From positions 186,001 to 250,000 of the forward strand of contig MU271155.1 of the NCBI GenBank assembly GCA_021432605.1: a DNA stretch of 64,000 bases, written 5' to 3'. The position numbers and the translations under genes are program-made. A model generated the notes under the pieces. It was not told where the DNA came from. It saw nothing but the letters and a program-made list of their open reading frames with translations, and made no database searches. Every line of letters begins with the position of its first letter. The first letter of the stretch is position 1. Below are positions 45,932 through 58,614 of the stretch, one piece after another. The DNA is from Coniochaeta sp. PMI_546 (lineage: Eukaryota > Ascomycota > Sordariomycetes > Coniochaetales > Coniochaetaceae).

Positions 45932-47406
45932 ATGCCAGTCACCACCTTTGACGTGAAGGAGAAGTACCGTTACCTCAACGGCTTCGACAACCACCACCAG
46001 TAACTCCCCTCCTTCCCGTATCATAGCACCGACACCGGCGTATGCTAATGCCCCACAGATCAGAAGCCGTTCCGGGTGCACTTCCCATCGGCCACAACTC
46101 GCCCCAGAAACCACCACACGGCCTCTACGCCGAGAAACTGTCCGGGACAGCCTTCACAGCGCCCCGGCACGAGAACAAGCAGACCTGGTTCTACCGCATC
46201 CTGCCCTCCTGCTGCCACCCGGCCTTCACCCCCGTCACCCTACCCAACACAGAGGACATCGCCCCGGACCAGTCCAAGCTGCACTTCATCCCGAACCAGC
46301 TCCGCTGGGACCCCTTCGCCCACGACCCGGACACCGACTTCGTCTCCGGCCTGCGCCTCCTCGCAGGGGCAGGCGACCCGACCCTCAAGCACGGCCTCGG
46401 CATGTACATCTACGCCGCCGGCAAGTCCATGCCCGCCACCTCGGCCTTCTACTCCGCCGACGGCGACCTCCTCATCGTCCCGCAGGAGGGCGCCCTCGAC
46501 ATCCGCACCGAGTTCGGCTGGCTCCTCGTCCGACCGATGGAGATCGCCGTCATCCCCAGGGGCGTCAAGTACCAGGTCCACCTACCCTCTGGCCCGGCCC
46601 GCGGCTACGCCCTCGAGCTCTACCAGGGCCACTTCCAGCTCCCCGAGCTCGGCCCCATCGGCTCCAACGGCCTGGCCAACGCCAGAGACTTCCAGGTTCC
46701 CCTGGCCTGCTTCGACGAGGACCACGGCACCACCGCCGACGACGGAACCACCAAATACACCATCACCGCCAAGTTCAACAACTCCTTCTTCCAGACCAGC
46801 CAGTCCCACACCCCCTTCAACGTCGTCGCCTGGCACGGCAACTACTACCCCTTCAAATACGACCTGGGCCGCTTCAACACCATCGGCACCGTGTCCTTCG
46901 ACCACCCGGACCCAAGCATCTTCACCGTCCTGTCCGCCCCCTCCGACCACCCGGGCACCAGCATCGCCGACCTGGTCATCTTCCCCCCTCGCTGGCTGGT
47001 CGGGGAGGACACCTTCCGCCCGCCCTGGTACCACCGCAACACCATGTCCGAGTTCATGGGGCTGATAGGGGGCGAGTACGATGCCAAGAAGGGCGGGAAG
47101 GGGGGGTTTGTGCCTGGCGGGGCGAGCCTGCATAATGTTATGAGTGGGCATGGGCCGGATGCGGATAGTTATGAGGGGGCGAGGGGGAGGGAGCTCCGGC
47201 CCGAGAAGGTTGGGGAGGGAAGCTGTGCGTTTATGTTTGAGAGTTGTCTTATGATGGGGGTTACGGAGTGGGGGCTGAGGAAGTGCGATCGCGTGCAGGA
47301 GGAGTATGCTGAGCATAGCTGGGGGAGGGTCAGGGTTCATTGGAGGAGGCCGGAGGGGAGTGGGGAGGGGGATGGACATCTTTTGGAGGGGGAGAAGACA
47401 GGTTGA
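45932..47406 (+). CDS. hmgA: Homogentisate 1,2-dioxygenase
   Basis: Opens the ring of homogentisate to maleylacetoacetate using O2 and non-heme Fe(II), in the tyrosine/phenylalanine breakdown pathway (cytosol). Two exons, 45932-45999 and 46059-47406, over a 59-nt intron (branch GCTAAT, CCACAG), give 471 aa, close to the family's 440-475. The start [20 protein letters not shown] reproduces the conserved YLNGF..H entry. Other marks: [40 protein letters not shown], and the iron ligands in [14 protein letters not shown] (His 348, Glu 354) and MSGHGPD (His 387). Codon use turns from GC-rich to G-rich near the end but the frame stays intact. The usual partners fumarylacetoacetate hydrolase and maleylacetoacetate isomerase are not in this window. 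Confidence 0.97.
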
Positions 47407-48602
47407 GAACGGGTGAGCTGCTCAATATGGTCGTTGAATCTGAATATGGATATATAGGCGAGGGAGCTGGGTGGACTTCATCGTGGCACTTCCGTGGAAT
47501 GGGGTCCTCGACGAACTTGGCGTTTGAGGAGCGAGCTGTTACTCTCTTTGTTCCCTAGATGGCAACGTTCATGAGCCCGGGGTTTTTAACGAGGACAGGG
47601 GATCTGGGACGTGTATGTAGCTGCCCTGCCTCTGTGTTGGAAAGCAAGCAGAGGATATTGCTGTCTACCTAGTCACAGTCATGTTGGACGACAAAAGTAT
47701 TCATGTCTTTTGGAAATACCATCATTTTGCCCAGACACCTGGGACAAATCGCCAAATACAAACCGCCATACATTCAACGCCGCCCATGAATTCAGGAGGG
47801 GGATGTGATATTAACTTGCGTCGTCGTTACAATCGTAAAACCTTTCTAGAGAGCTCCCGGACCCAAGCCCGATGGGGGTGGGGGGTATTACCCAACATCG
47901 CAATATGCAAAAATACACACTACCGCCACACCTGTCGTCATCATTGGGGACCTGTGGTCCCCATTTGCCGTTCTCTATGCCCGTGCAGACAGACCGGTTG
48001 GATAATCATGGCCCCTCCTTTCTCCCATTTTGAAATCCGCCCATATGCAGCCTCCTGTCCATATCCGTTCCTCCCCCGTGGCCCCATCGACCGGCACGAA
48101 CGCCTAGGATCCGGAGGGCGATGCATGGTAGCGGCTCTCACCGCGGCCCGTTTTTTGGTTCTCTTTTTTTTGCAACCTGATATGCAACCTCTTGCCCATA
48201 TTCGTCATCTTATGGACCTTGCGGTAACAGCCGGTGGTCTCCGCTTGTCGTCGTCGTCGTCGTTGTCGTTGTCGGTTGTTGAAGTTGTTGTCTAGTTGTG
48301 CGTCACTTCAAGGCCGCCGTCGACTGCTCCCTCCCGTTCACAGGCATGACCAAATAGCTTCGGAAGTACTTCCGCATCCCAGTGGCAGTCAGCTGGAGCC
48401 GAAGTCATAACGCCTTCGCTGGCCCAAGTGGCCGGCATGCGTCTCCGGGGCCTGGCAGGTGACGTGACCCATGTCATCGCCACAGTGCCTTGTCCGTAGC
48501 CTCTTCAAAAGGCTGGCTTCCGGCTTGCAGAGGCCCATAAGATCCCCTGGGGATGAGCCCGTCTTGTGTCTAGGTTCCCAAAACCCTCTGACCCGTGTCC
48601 CT
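47407..48602. other. Intergenic, convergent 3' flanks
   Basis: About 1.2 kb between the hmgA stop and the stop of the LaeA-like gene. It holds the short GTC/GTT repeat listed separately; otherwise nothing coding is seen. Confidence 0.45.
48247..48292 (+). repeat. GTC/GTT trinucleotide low-complexity run
   Basis: GTC repeated five times, then mixed GTT/GTC units to about 48292. It lies in a non-coding region and has the look of a microsatellite. Confidence 0.8.
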
Positions 48603-50481
48603 CTACCAACCCGGCTTCCTGCCATAGACAATATGCAACGGAAAATAAGTATGATACTGACTATCCATCACACTCTTCCGGACATCGATAAGAAACACCT
48701 CGATCTGCAACTGCGTCCAGCCGAGCCCCGTCCCGAACGGCCTCTTGCTCAGCCCCCTCAGGCCATCCATGATGGCGGTCCTGAGGAAAAGCCCGCAGAG
48801 CCTCATCCTCTTGTCCCGCGGCCACACGCCGATGGGGCACTTGTGCGCCACGACCTGGACGTCCTCGAAGCCGGCCTCGGACATCTCCTCCGGCACGCGG
48901 ACGATGGAGTTGAGCTCGCTGCCGAGGGCCCGGAGCCCCTCGTCCAGGAACCCCATGAAGTCGCGGAAGGCGTAGGGGACCGAGTCCGTGACGGAGGCGT
49001 CGTCGCACTGGGGGCTGTAGTGCAGCTCCTGGATCTCGAGGTAGCCGCCCGGCTTCAGGTGGCGGTAGGCGCGGGCCAGCAGGGCGGGCCGGTCGCGGAT
49101 CGAGTGGATCGTGTGCCGGATGTGGATGAAGTCGAAGGAGGCCTCCGGGTCCAGCCAGTCCTCTTCGAAGTCGTCGACGAAGAAGTGCACGTTCTCGGGC
49201 ACGTAGTTGGGCTGGATGGGGGAGAGGTCGAGGCCGGTTATTGTGGCGGCGGGATAGGATTCGCCGACTTTTGTGGGTTGTTAGTATGTCTTTGGTTGGT
49301 GGGGGGACGGTGAGGGTGAGAAGTCAGTTGGCGAGGGGTGAGGAGAGTCAAGGCTCGCGGAGAGATCATGACAGCCTTTTGGTGCGACAGGTATGATGAG
49401 TGCGAGTGCGACCACAGAGTCTGCAACCAGCCGTGGCTCACTTGAGTCGCACGGCGCCAAGCCATCATAGGACTCAACCACGAGTTCGGAGGGTTGTTTA
49501 CTCCGCGGCGCCTTGCGGAGTGTGGGGCAGCATGCGTTTTGACTGCAGCGTCCCGACAGCCTGGTAACACAGCTCCGGCAGACGAATCAGGGTGGGGAGG
49601 TGACGACAACGAGAGAGAAAAGACGCCTGCACACCACTCACCTTCGATAGCCCAGATGCCAGTTCCTGTTCCTGTCGTACAACGCAGATCAGCTCCCTGT
49701 TCTTTTTTTCGTGGCAATGTCTCACTTTGCAGTGACGGATAACGGCCATTTGCAGTATGCTGTTCAGAGAGGCACTTCACCGCCCGAGCTCCATATATCT
49801 CACCCGCTCCTGGCGATCACTGATACCACCGGACAGCGGTAAAGCCTCATCGCACTCAAGGAAGGTAGTGGAATGGAAATCAGGAGATCCGTGCATGCTT
49901 TGCCCCTTTCCGCTCTCTCAATCCTTACCCTCTCCGTGATCTCGACGCCACTGTAGCCATTCCTTTCTCTCATACACCAGGAAGACGAAGTAAGAACGGG
50001 AAATTCACCCACCTAGATCAAGACACTTCCCTCCCTCCCTCAACCTCTCCTCCACAGGCGCATAAAAGTGCCGTCCTCGACACAGCATAATCGTCATGGT
50101 ATGCTTCATATCATCACGATTCTGCTCCACGTCGTCGTTGGGAAAGGCATACTTGCCGTCCCGGAACGCGTGATACCTGAGCCCCCCTTCGTAAACGTGC
50201 TGCCGGATGGAGCTCGTCATGCTGGCCGGGTAGTTGCTCATGTTGGTGTCAAAGAGGAAAGGGTTGTTGGCGGCCTCGTCCGGCGGGTGAGTGGCGGAGC
50301 TGATGAAGGAGCCCGGTTGGCCGGTGGCGCCCGTGGATGAGGCGTGGGCGGAGGGCGAGCGCCGGACATGGCCGGCTAGGGCGTACAGGTCTTCTTCTGG
50401 GGTTGAGCCGACTGCTATGCTGGTTGAGGCGGAGGAGACGGGCGACGAGGGCCGTTCCCCTGGTTTGGATGAGTCTGACAT
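48603..50481 (-). CDS. LaeA-like SAM-dependent methyltransferase
   Basis: Three exons on the minus strand, 50481-50013, 49671-49642 and 49267-48603, give 387 aa. Exon 1 encodes a disordered Ser/Pro-rich start and then YEGGLRYHAFRDGKYAFPND and RFYAPVEERLREGGKCLDLG-like text. The 30-nt exon 2 supplies TGTGIWAIE, and exon 3 continues VGESYPAATITGLDLSPIQP. Joined, they rebuild the SAM motif LDLGTGTGIWAIE, followed by FVDDFEEDW, FDFIHIRHTIHS and LKPGGYLEIQELHY. This is the pattern of the fungal LaeA/TAM-type methyltransferases, of which LaeA itself is a nuclear regulator of secondary metabolism. Dozens of paralogues exist per genome and most are uncharacterised, so the regulator role should not be assumed. 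Both introns are long (341 and 374 nt). Confidence 0.88.
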
Positions 50482-53400
50482 CGTGGATGTGCAATGGTGT
50501 GTGATAGTGTGATAATGTGACAATGTGGAAGATGTTGAGATTGAGGCTGCGGGGTGTGATGTGGTGATTGTGGTGTTGCGGTCCTCAATCAGCCACACAC
50601 TCTTATCAATTAGACCTAAGTTGAGAATCACAATTCGAAAGGGCTATTTGTGTGGTTCGACGATTTGCGAAAAGTTTCAGTGGAAACCCCAACGACAGGC
50701 AAAAGCGATCACTTGTCACCGCTTCATGCTTACAAAAGCGGGCGGCGAGTCAGCTCAGATATGGGGGCGGGCTGGTAGCAATGATGACCCGACACTGTGG
50801 TTCGGGACTTGTGTTTGGCAAGTTTAAGGTGCATGAGGGTTCCCTTGTTTTTTTTTTTTTTGTGAACTCTTGCAGGAGGAAATCTGGAAGTTCCTGGGGA
50901 AGCGAACCGGTGTGTCGGTAAGGTTGGCAAAAGAACAGGAAGGGGAGAAAAAACTGACTGACTGCCGTAATATCCGGCGGTGTGGTCGCAAGAGATGACA
51001 AGGAGGGGAACGAAAATATTTGGGAAGCGGAGCTGGGAAACACGAAAAATTGGGCAATGCAGCGTGTTTTTGGGGGTTTCTTTTCCCTTACCAGTTACAA
51101 CGGTATTGCCAATTCGCGATGCAAGGAGAGAGGCACCGTGGTGGTCCTGGGTGGTCCTGGACTCATGGGTGGACAATACACTACCATTACAACCCTTGGT
51201 TCGCCATTAAAGTCCTTTTTGTTTTTACTGAGGTACGTACCTGTGTACTAGCTCCGCATCCGGTACCATTGCCGCATTGCCTCTTACACTTACAGGGGTG
51301 AGGGAAGGAAGTCAGTCCTGTGTACCTTTGTACACCACACGTACTGGAGACTCGGTGCTGGGGCCAGCAGATGTCGAATGCGATCGGCCAAACGCTTGCA
51401 GCAATGGCGAAAAAAAGAAAATGGCGGAGCTGACCCGCTAAAAGGCGGAATAAGACTGACGGGACAGTAGTGGGGTGGACGTGGTTCCAGATGCTACAGT
51501 GGTTAAGGTACCTAGTAGCTGAGACAGTTAACTGCTCAAATGGCCTGCGCACGTAAGATATACAATATACACACGTGCAATCGTCATCCGAATGCAGTTT
51601 TCAACGGAAACAAAAGGCTTTTCGGATTGCCTATCCTCCCGGTCCATGTTTGGGTGCAAGAGGACGACAACCCAGATGATGCTGCAAGGGGGATGTTGCA
51701 TGTGCCAATCCCATCAGCAGGGTACCTCTCTCAAAACGACAAGGGTTAATTAGTGTACGGTCGATGCGAATTTCGTTGGTAGCAGCTCGTGTGTGCCGTG
51801 AAACCCGCCAGTCTGGTTCAGTGTGGTGTCTACGAATACAGCTCGAACCATGGCTGGACCATGGCTTGACTCCCCGATGCCGACTTCGCTATCAGCGGTA
51901 CGGGCATCAAGTTCTCAGCTGCTCATCTTTTGTTCCTGTGCGCAAGAATCGGCCTTCCTATCTTGGAGATTCGGGCATTTGGCATTTGGCTCGGCTGTCA
52001 TGCTTGCATCTTGTGAAAGCTCGACGTGACGATGGTATTGGTGGTCCATCGAGGCATCACCAATGCCAAGCGCATGTAAAGAGGGGTAACGGTAAGTGCC
52101 GCACACCTCATAGCTGGACACTAAGGTAGCACTCGACACGTTTGCCATTCGTTCTCCCATGTGTTGAGCATCGTGCATGTGCTTCCATACTATGGCTACT
52201 ATGTAATACCACCGTGTGTGCGTCCATTCACTGGAAAGGAATGTAGCGGTCAAGACGAACTTGGGGATGATCTCCGTAATATAGTGAGATAGAGGTTATC
52301 ATGAAGGCGACCGCGGCAGGGATCGTCGGCGCCGTCGGGGACCAAACTGCTGGGATTTTCGAACTCGGAGGGATAGAGTGCTGAACCTGCCGACCCAGCA
52401 CAGCGGGTGCCAAGCTTCCCTCAGAAGCATCTGTGCCCCCGTGGTGCATCTTCCGAAGGCTTGTGAGCTGCATCGCAGGCTTCGCAGCTCGTAGAGATTG
52501 CGCGAACTCCGGCTGCCTGGTGATCCGGCGAATGCTGGCACGCACTCAATTACGGCCAAGACGCTGCTGGGTGGTGCGATTTACAAACACTATCAGACGC
52601 ATGCCAAACCTCTCCGCAGGAGAGAGCCTGTGGGCTTTCTCTGAGCTAAGCGTGCTATGTTCACGCCCAGAGTTTGCTTCTCAAATGATTTACCAAGGGT
52701 GTCTTAGCCGTCATTGATCGCCTTGGCCTTGTTCCCATCGGCGAGACAATTTGCGAGGGATATCGGTGTCCTGAAGGCTTCAATGACGAGAGCATTTGAA
52801 AGCCGGACCCGGCGGACTGGTTACAAGGGTATCGGCAATCATCAGAAGTTCCTTGCATCGAGTCAGGAAATTGCGGCGGAAAAGGTTGAGATAAGAGCCC
52901 CTTGACCGATAAGCCCTTCACCTTCCTTCGCCTTGGAACCCCATCGGCCTTCAAACGGTCACGGACTACGGGATGCCAGAAACAGCAATCCGTTACGAAG
53001 CTAGCATCCAGCATCCAGAACCACTGCATCCACTTCTTCTTGAGCACTCGCAGAAATCATGCGCGCAATCTGGGCATCATTGACGCCTTCGACCATTGAA
53101 TGATTGAATGGAACAGTGCAAGCTTCTAGAGGAGAAGAGTCGAAGGCGGGCCTGAAGATCATTCCCTCGACTGGGCATGTGTCGCGCCTTCCCCACAGAA
53201 ATCCACCTTTGAACTAAAACAACTCGGTTGCTCTTTCTTCCCTAACAAGCTCATTACCGAAACATGAAGTGGAACCAGATATGGCCAAGCAGTTGCCAAG
53301 ACTCAAGTGGAAGCGACGGGACCTGGGGACCTGGAAGCCCACGGACCACGGTGGGAAGGAACTGTGGACCCCAATGCTGACCGTTAGAGTTCCAGGTTCG

Positions 53401-54246
53401 ACAAGAGTTAAAAAAGGTGAAATTCCCGGGATATATCCTCCGCTACCCGCTTTCCTCCCGCTCTTCATTAGCTGCGAACCAGAGCCTAGAAGGTACCTTA
53501 CCCAAAGCAAGGTACCCTGACCTGGACACTCAAGTCTACCTAGTGTAGCCCGTCCTCGCCGAGAGACATCGACCGGCCGTCTCGTCTCGTCTCGTCTCAT
53601 CTCGGCCTCATCCGAATTGGGCATTAGTCATTAGGCATCAGGCGTCGACCGAGCCGTGGAAGACCAGGTTCTGTCCGAATACGTCGAGGACTCGACCGGA
53701 ATTCCGAACCCTGATTCTATCGCCGCCAAGCCACGGTAGACACGTTGCGTCTCTTTTTTTTCGCGCTTTGCCGGAGTGCGAGCTTGCTCCATAATACGGG
53801 GAGCTCGAGCCTCATTCTTGATGAACGAAATCGCCAGTGCGACGAGCGCAAGTCTGACCACAGCGAATACTTAGGTAGTGTATCTACTTCCTAAACACGT
53901 TTGCTGTATCGTGAAAACGTACCTAGGCTCCCTTCCGGATGCCCGGCCCAGAAGGTATAGAATTGTTTTTCACAGCCCGCTTCGTGTTTCACATGGCTCT
54001 CAAGAAGACGCAGTAGGCAGCCCTGATATTAAACCATGCCCAACCAGAGATCGCCTGCTCGTCATTGCCGAGAATCTCGCATGTCAGCAGCAACGCCGCG
54101 CCAAAGAACAGATAGCGTTGGCCATCATGTCAGAGCACGACTTGACCTTCACTTCAGGAGATCAGACCATCAGCTCCTATCTGATGTTCAAGGCATCCGG
54201 ATTCCGAACCGCGTCAATCCGACAGCCATTTCACACCCCATGAGTA
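50482..54246. other. Long region without a recognised gene
   Basis: About 3.8 kb between the promoter side of the LaeA-like gene and the 3' end of the oxidoreductase gene. Short open frames occur on both strands, but none has recognisable family features or a plausible splice chain. It contains a T12 run at about 50849-50861 and a short pentanucleotide repeat near 53580. No transposon ends, tRNA or rRNA recognised. Confidence 0.4.
53580..53604 (+). repeat. CTCGT pentanucleotide microsatellite
   Basis: Four nearly perfect CTCGT units followed by a variant. Non-coding. Confidence 0.75.
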
Positions 54247-55887
54247 TCAATTGGCCACCTCTTGCTTCGACGCCGGTGCAATGGTATGCAGCCGTCCCTC
54301 GAACCTCTTCCCCATCCTCTCGCCCGTCAACCTAAACACCTCGGGAAACCACTCCCCCAGCTCCTCCCCATCCCGGCCCTCCATCATCTCGACCAGCGCC
54401 TCCGCACACTTCCAGCACAGCACCATCCCATGGCCCTGAAAGCTAGCACTTATCCAGAGTCCCTCCTCCCCCGGCATCTGTCCCACGAACGGGTATCCAT
54501 CCGGACTATACCCCATAATGCCCGTCCACTCGGCCCGCAACCGTCCCTCGGGGCTGTCCTCCCCCCAATTGCTCCCGAAATACCTCGGCGTCGTGCCCCT
54601 GAGGTACTCGCTGATGTCCGAGTTGACAGTGGTGTCGTCCGTAGTACCATACTCCTCCAGCCCCCCATCTTTCGCCTTTGCCAGCCCGCCACCAATCACA
54701 ACATCCCCCGCAAACCGCGACCCAGGCGGCCGGGTGATCATGTACTCGTACCCGCCCTCGTAGATGAAGCTGTACGTCGTAGGAAGACACCCGCCAAACG
54801 GCATCCTGCTCCCGGGCCTCTGTGCCGTAACCTGACCGCGGAGCGGGACAATGACGCCCCGGAACCGGTCCAGGATGGCAGAAGTGTACCCGTTCGTGGC
54901 CACCACGACCTTCCTCGCCACCACCTTGCCCCTCGGAGTGGTAACCTCCCACCTCCCGTCCTCCAGCTTCCTCAGCTCCGTCGCCGGCGTCCAGGTCTGC
55001 AAGTTCAGCCCCCTCACGAGCCCCATCCTCAACAAGCCACAGGTGAACTTGTACGCACTCAGGCTCCCAGCAAAATACCCCACCCCGCCCTGCACCTTCT
55101 CCCCCTCCCCCTCGCCAGAAGGACAGTAGAGCCTATCCCTCACCTCCTCAGCAGAGTACAGCTCATACCTAGCCGCCGGCTCATCCTCGCCTCCCATCGC
55201 CTCTCGCATGGCCTCCACGGCCTCCCGCGCGGCCCCCCACTGCGCCGCGTCGTAGATGACGTCGACCGTGTTGCAGGGGTTCACGTCCGCCTCGACGGCC
55301 AGGTTGTGCGCGGCCGCGAAGGCCTGCACGGCGCAGATGTTGGCCAGCTCCAGCCTGGCGATCTTGACCGCCTCGGCCGTGCCGAGGGCGGAGGCGTGGT
55401 GGGGGAAGGTGCGGTAGGAGGCTGCTTTTGTGTGGCCTCCTGTTTTTCATTTCAACTCTTTGTATGAGCACATTGCGACACACCAATTGTAATAGGAATA
55501 TGGAAATAGGAAAATGATTTTGACAGTGAATACGGTGAAATAAGTAATAAAAGTTGGAAAGAAAAAAAAGAGAGAGAACTCACCATTCCGCCCCGTAGCC
55601 CCGGAGCAAGCCCCCCTGGCCTCGAGCATGACGATATTGGGCCTCGGATGAGACGCGGGCGCTGCTGGCGTGGGCGCGCCGTCGGCGGCGGTCACGGGGA
55701 CGTGCTTGAGCAGGTTCCACGCCACGGCGGCGCCGGTCATGCCGCTGCCGACGATGACCACGTCGGCCGACGGCGGAAGCGCCTCGGTCGTGCGCGCGTC
55801 GGCGATGCGGTCCGGCGGGTCCTGCCAGTAGCTCGTCGTCGGGCCGGTGCGGGGTAGCGACACGGGGAGGCGGGCGCGCTGGTCCAT
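54247..55887 (-). CDS. FAD-dependent oxidoreductase of the DAO family
   Basis: Two exons on the minus strand, 55887-55584 and 55439-54247, over a 144-nt intron, give 498 aa. The start MDQRARLPVSLPRTG leads to SYWQDPP and the Rossmann FAD motif ADVVIVGSGMTGAAVAWNLL. Next come MLEARGACSGATGRNG and, across the splice, GHTKAASYRTF, the hallmark of the DAO group that oxidises amines or amino acids. Later motifs are KVVVATNGYTS, GVIVPLRGQVTAQRPG, EYMITRPPGSR, EWTGIMGYSPDGYPFVGQMP and the C-terminal FAD loop FQGHGMVLCWKCAEALVEMM. Close relatives in fungi are annotated as glycine/D-amino-acid or gamma-glutamylputrescine oxidase-like proteins. The substrate is unknown. Confidence 0.92.
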
Positions 55888-56407
55888 CTTTTCTTGTCTT
55901 GGCGACCGATGCTCTGTGCGCGTTGCTTGGCTGCGAAAGTCTGTCTGCGGCTGTGTCTTACGTTGTGTGATTGTGGTTTGTTTTTATCGAAACTAGCCGA
56001 CTACCTTTTGGGCTCATAAGCTTGTTTTTCTCTTTCGGTTTTGTCTCGAGATCGATAGGGGGGAGGAAGATAAGTGCAACCCCGATGACGCCGTCCTTTC
56101 CTACCCCAAAAGTCAGCTGGCCAGCCAGCACAGCCTAGTGACGATTATCGAAGCTCCTGTGGGACCAGTTATCGGTCCACGATCCCCTGCAGACGATAAC
56201 GATTGTTCGTATTACAGCGCTACCGGATGCGATTGCCTGTTGCAGGTAGCGTGCATCACGGTTGGGCAACTTCGGAGATTTTGCGCACCTACCCTATAGT
56301 GTTTGGATATGGTGCCTCTTTCTTTTCCAGCGAGATCTAAATTTGCAGTGGAAAGATGGAGGCTCTAGATGTTCAACCCGCGTACATGTCGTGCAACAAC
56401 CCGAGTT
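55888..56407. other. Intergenic, promoter of the oxidoreductase gene and 3' flank of HET gene
   Basis: About 520 bp; nothing coding recognised. Confidence 0.45.
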
Positions 56408-58614
56408 TTACAGTAAGAGCACATCGCGAAACACAGCCACATTCTCCCACTGTGCCTGGTAGGCCTCAGGTAGCAGCGTATTGAAGGAGTACAGTCCCGC
56501 CCGCGTGAATGCACCGCTGTCTGTGACCCGGAGGACGAGACCGTTTCTAGTCCGCCCCTTCCTCGACAGCTCGAAGAGCCAGTACTCGTGCTGGGTATGC
56601 GAACCATCGTTCTCTATCATCCCTGCGTATAGCAGTTCGTCATTCTCATCTGGGTAGATGTATCCCATGCCACGACTGTTCGGCTCCTCGGTCCCATAAT
56701 CTCGCGTCCGAGAAGGAAAGAAGCGCGCTAGATCTTCCCACGCGAAAGGGCCGAGGGCACTTGTCTCGAGGCGGAGGTAGACCTTGACAGTGTCGCTGAA
56801 TTGGTCGGCCGGTGCAGCGCCGAACGTCATGTAGCTCGCCCTGGCAGTCAGGGTCGGGTTTTGGTCCAGGTAGGTCTGGGGGTAGGCCACCGGCGCGGCC
56901 CGTTGACAGATGCCCACGACCATGTGTAGCTCTTCAAGCCTGGCCGCCGGAAGTGGTCCGGCAGTCTGATCCGAGGCGGCCGGTAGCTGTACCACATCAG
57001 GTCTCGGACGAGATCGTCTTGCCACATGCCATGGACGTACTGGCTTTGCAGTGCAGCGGCGAAGCGCCGTGCTGTCGCCGAGAGGGCGACCAGCTTGTCT
57101 GGGAGAGATGTCAGTCGTCCTTGAGAGTAGCCATGGACGACCTCTCTCCACCAGCGATGCAGCGTTGGCTTGCTGTGCCTGTTAGGGTTAGCCTGACTGC
57201 CAGTCACGGCGTCAGGAACGCCATGAAGGAAGCTCCGGATATCCAGCGTTGCTGAGCCAAAATGCACATCCTCCAGGTCAAAGTCACAGTGGGAGGCTGT
57301 GAGGCACTGCCAAGAAAGTTTCCTATGTCCAAAAGTCAACATCCTCGGTGACAGCATCCGCTCCTGGTGCGTCCATGCCCTCTCATAGATCATCTCTTTG
57401 TGGTTGTCGTTCAAAGTATCATGGCCTGTGGGCACGAGATATATCTTGCCTGTTGTGCCGTCCGGGCTGAGGTAAGGAAGCTCTTCACTCTTCTGCTCGT
57501 AGCGCTCTCCTACGTCCCATCGCGTGGTCAGGAACCCTTCGTCGCAGTCTCGAGCGCCGGCAGCTGAGATAGTCACCGTTGCGTTGGTGTAGATGTCTCC
57601 CATCCTTGAGATTTCAGCCGCTTTGTCGGTGTCTGAGTCTTGTATGATGCAAAGAGCGTCGACCCACAAATACGGGATGCCGAGCCTCCTCGTGGCGAGG
57701 ACGGCATCTAGGACCGTCTTGTGTAGTGTAGACAGAGGTATCCCCGCAGTGTTCGCAGGGAGTGTGTCGCTGGTGGTCAGACAGGTCTGTTGCTTGCCCC
57801 AGCAGTAGCTCAGAGCAACGTAACGCGTATCTGTCTCCTCTCTATCAGTGACGCGGAGCCGGACCATGTCGCGATCTAACGGAGGCAACACTTCAAGGAC
57901 GCGGGTCGGTAGTGATCTGCCGCTGCCCACTCGATGACAGTTTGAATGGTTGTTGTGGCAATCATCTACCCATGACCGAGCAAGATCAAAGTTGCTGTCT
58001 GAACTCAAATCGGGGTCCGCGAACCGCTGCTTGAGGAACTTCACTGAGGGTGTGTCTGCAGCAAAGAGTCAGCTGCAGACCTTGCAAGACTTCAAAGATC
58101 CTGTAAAACAGACCCGGAACTGCATATATCTCGGCATATTTTGTCTTGGCTATCTTGTGATCCGAGCCAGGGATCTCGAAGATGACCACTTGGTGCAGGA
58201 ACCCAGACCGCGGATCGTCCTTGTGCCAGATCTTCATCTTGAAGTAGGATGGCTGCATAGCCTGTGAATCCTGCAGAATCAGGACCAAAAATGCACGTGT
58301 TACAGATGGTGTGCACTGGATCATACCGCGGACATCTCCATCCCAGCCTTTGCCGTGCTGCTCAGCAGGAACTTGGCAAGCGGACAACCAGTTGTTGACC
58401 ATGTCTGCAGATCCTCGGTAGTGGTGTCGCCTTCGAGCGTTATTCCTCTCTGCAGTCCATGCAAGTTGTCCGCAATAGAGAACAGTGAGCATAATCCGTT
58501 GCAGGTGCAGGCTTGTATACTGTCAAGCGGTGTCGAGGCCGCAAGCCGGACTGGCTGGCATTGGGCAGGCGGCACAGAGACATCCGAACCTGGCCCACCT
58601 ATGATCCACGACAT
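56408..58614 (-). CDS. HET-domain (heterokaryon incompatibility) protein, frame broken once
   Basis: Minus strand. Exons proposed: 58614-58327, 58270-58114, 58055 onward. Exon 1 (MSWIIGGPG) carries the N-terminal GCPLAKFLL element that often precedes HET domains; exon 2 continues KIWHKDD. Exon 3 has SWVDDCHNNHSNCHRV, RYVALSYCWG, YLWVDALCIIQDS, IYTNATVTISAAGARDCDEG and YERAWTHQERMLSPRML: a full HET domain in the usual order. After YTWSWASVNG the C-terminal part (YPQTYLDQNP ... ENVAVFRDVLLL) continues in another frame, so there is about one break near 56.89 kb, either an assembly indel or a real lesion. HET domains cause compartment death when incompatible cells fuse. The donor of intron 2 (GTCTGT) is weak. 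Confidence 0.82.

Noticed and set aside
54262-55467. Plus-strand open frame of 401 codons
   Set aside because: Antisense of the DAO oxidoreductase main exon; Pro/Arg/His-rich with no domain.
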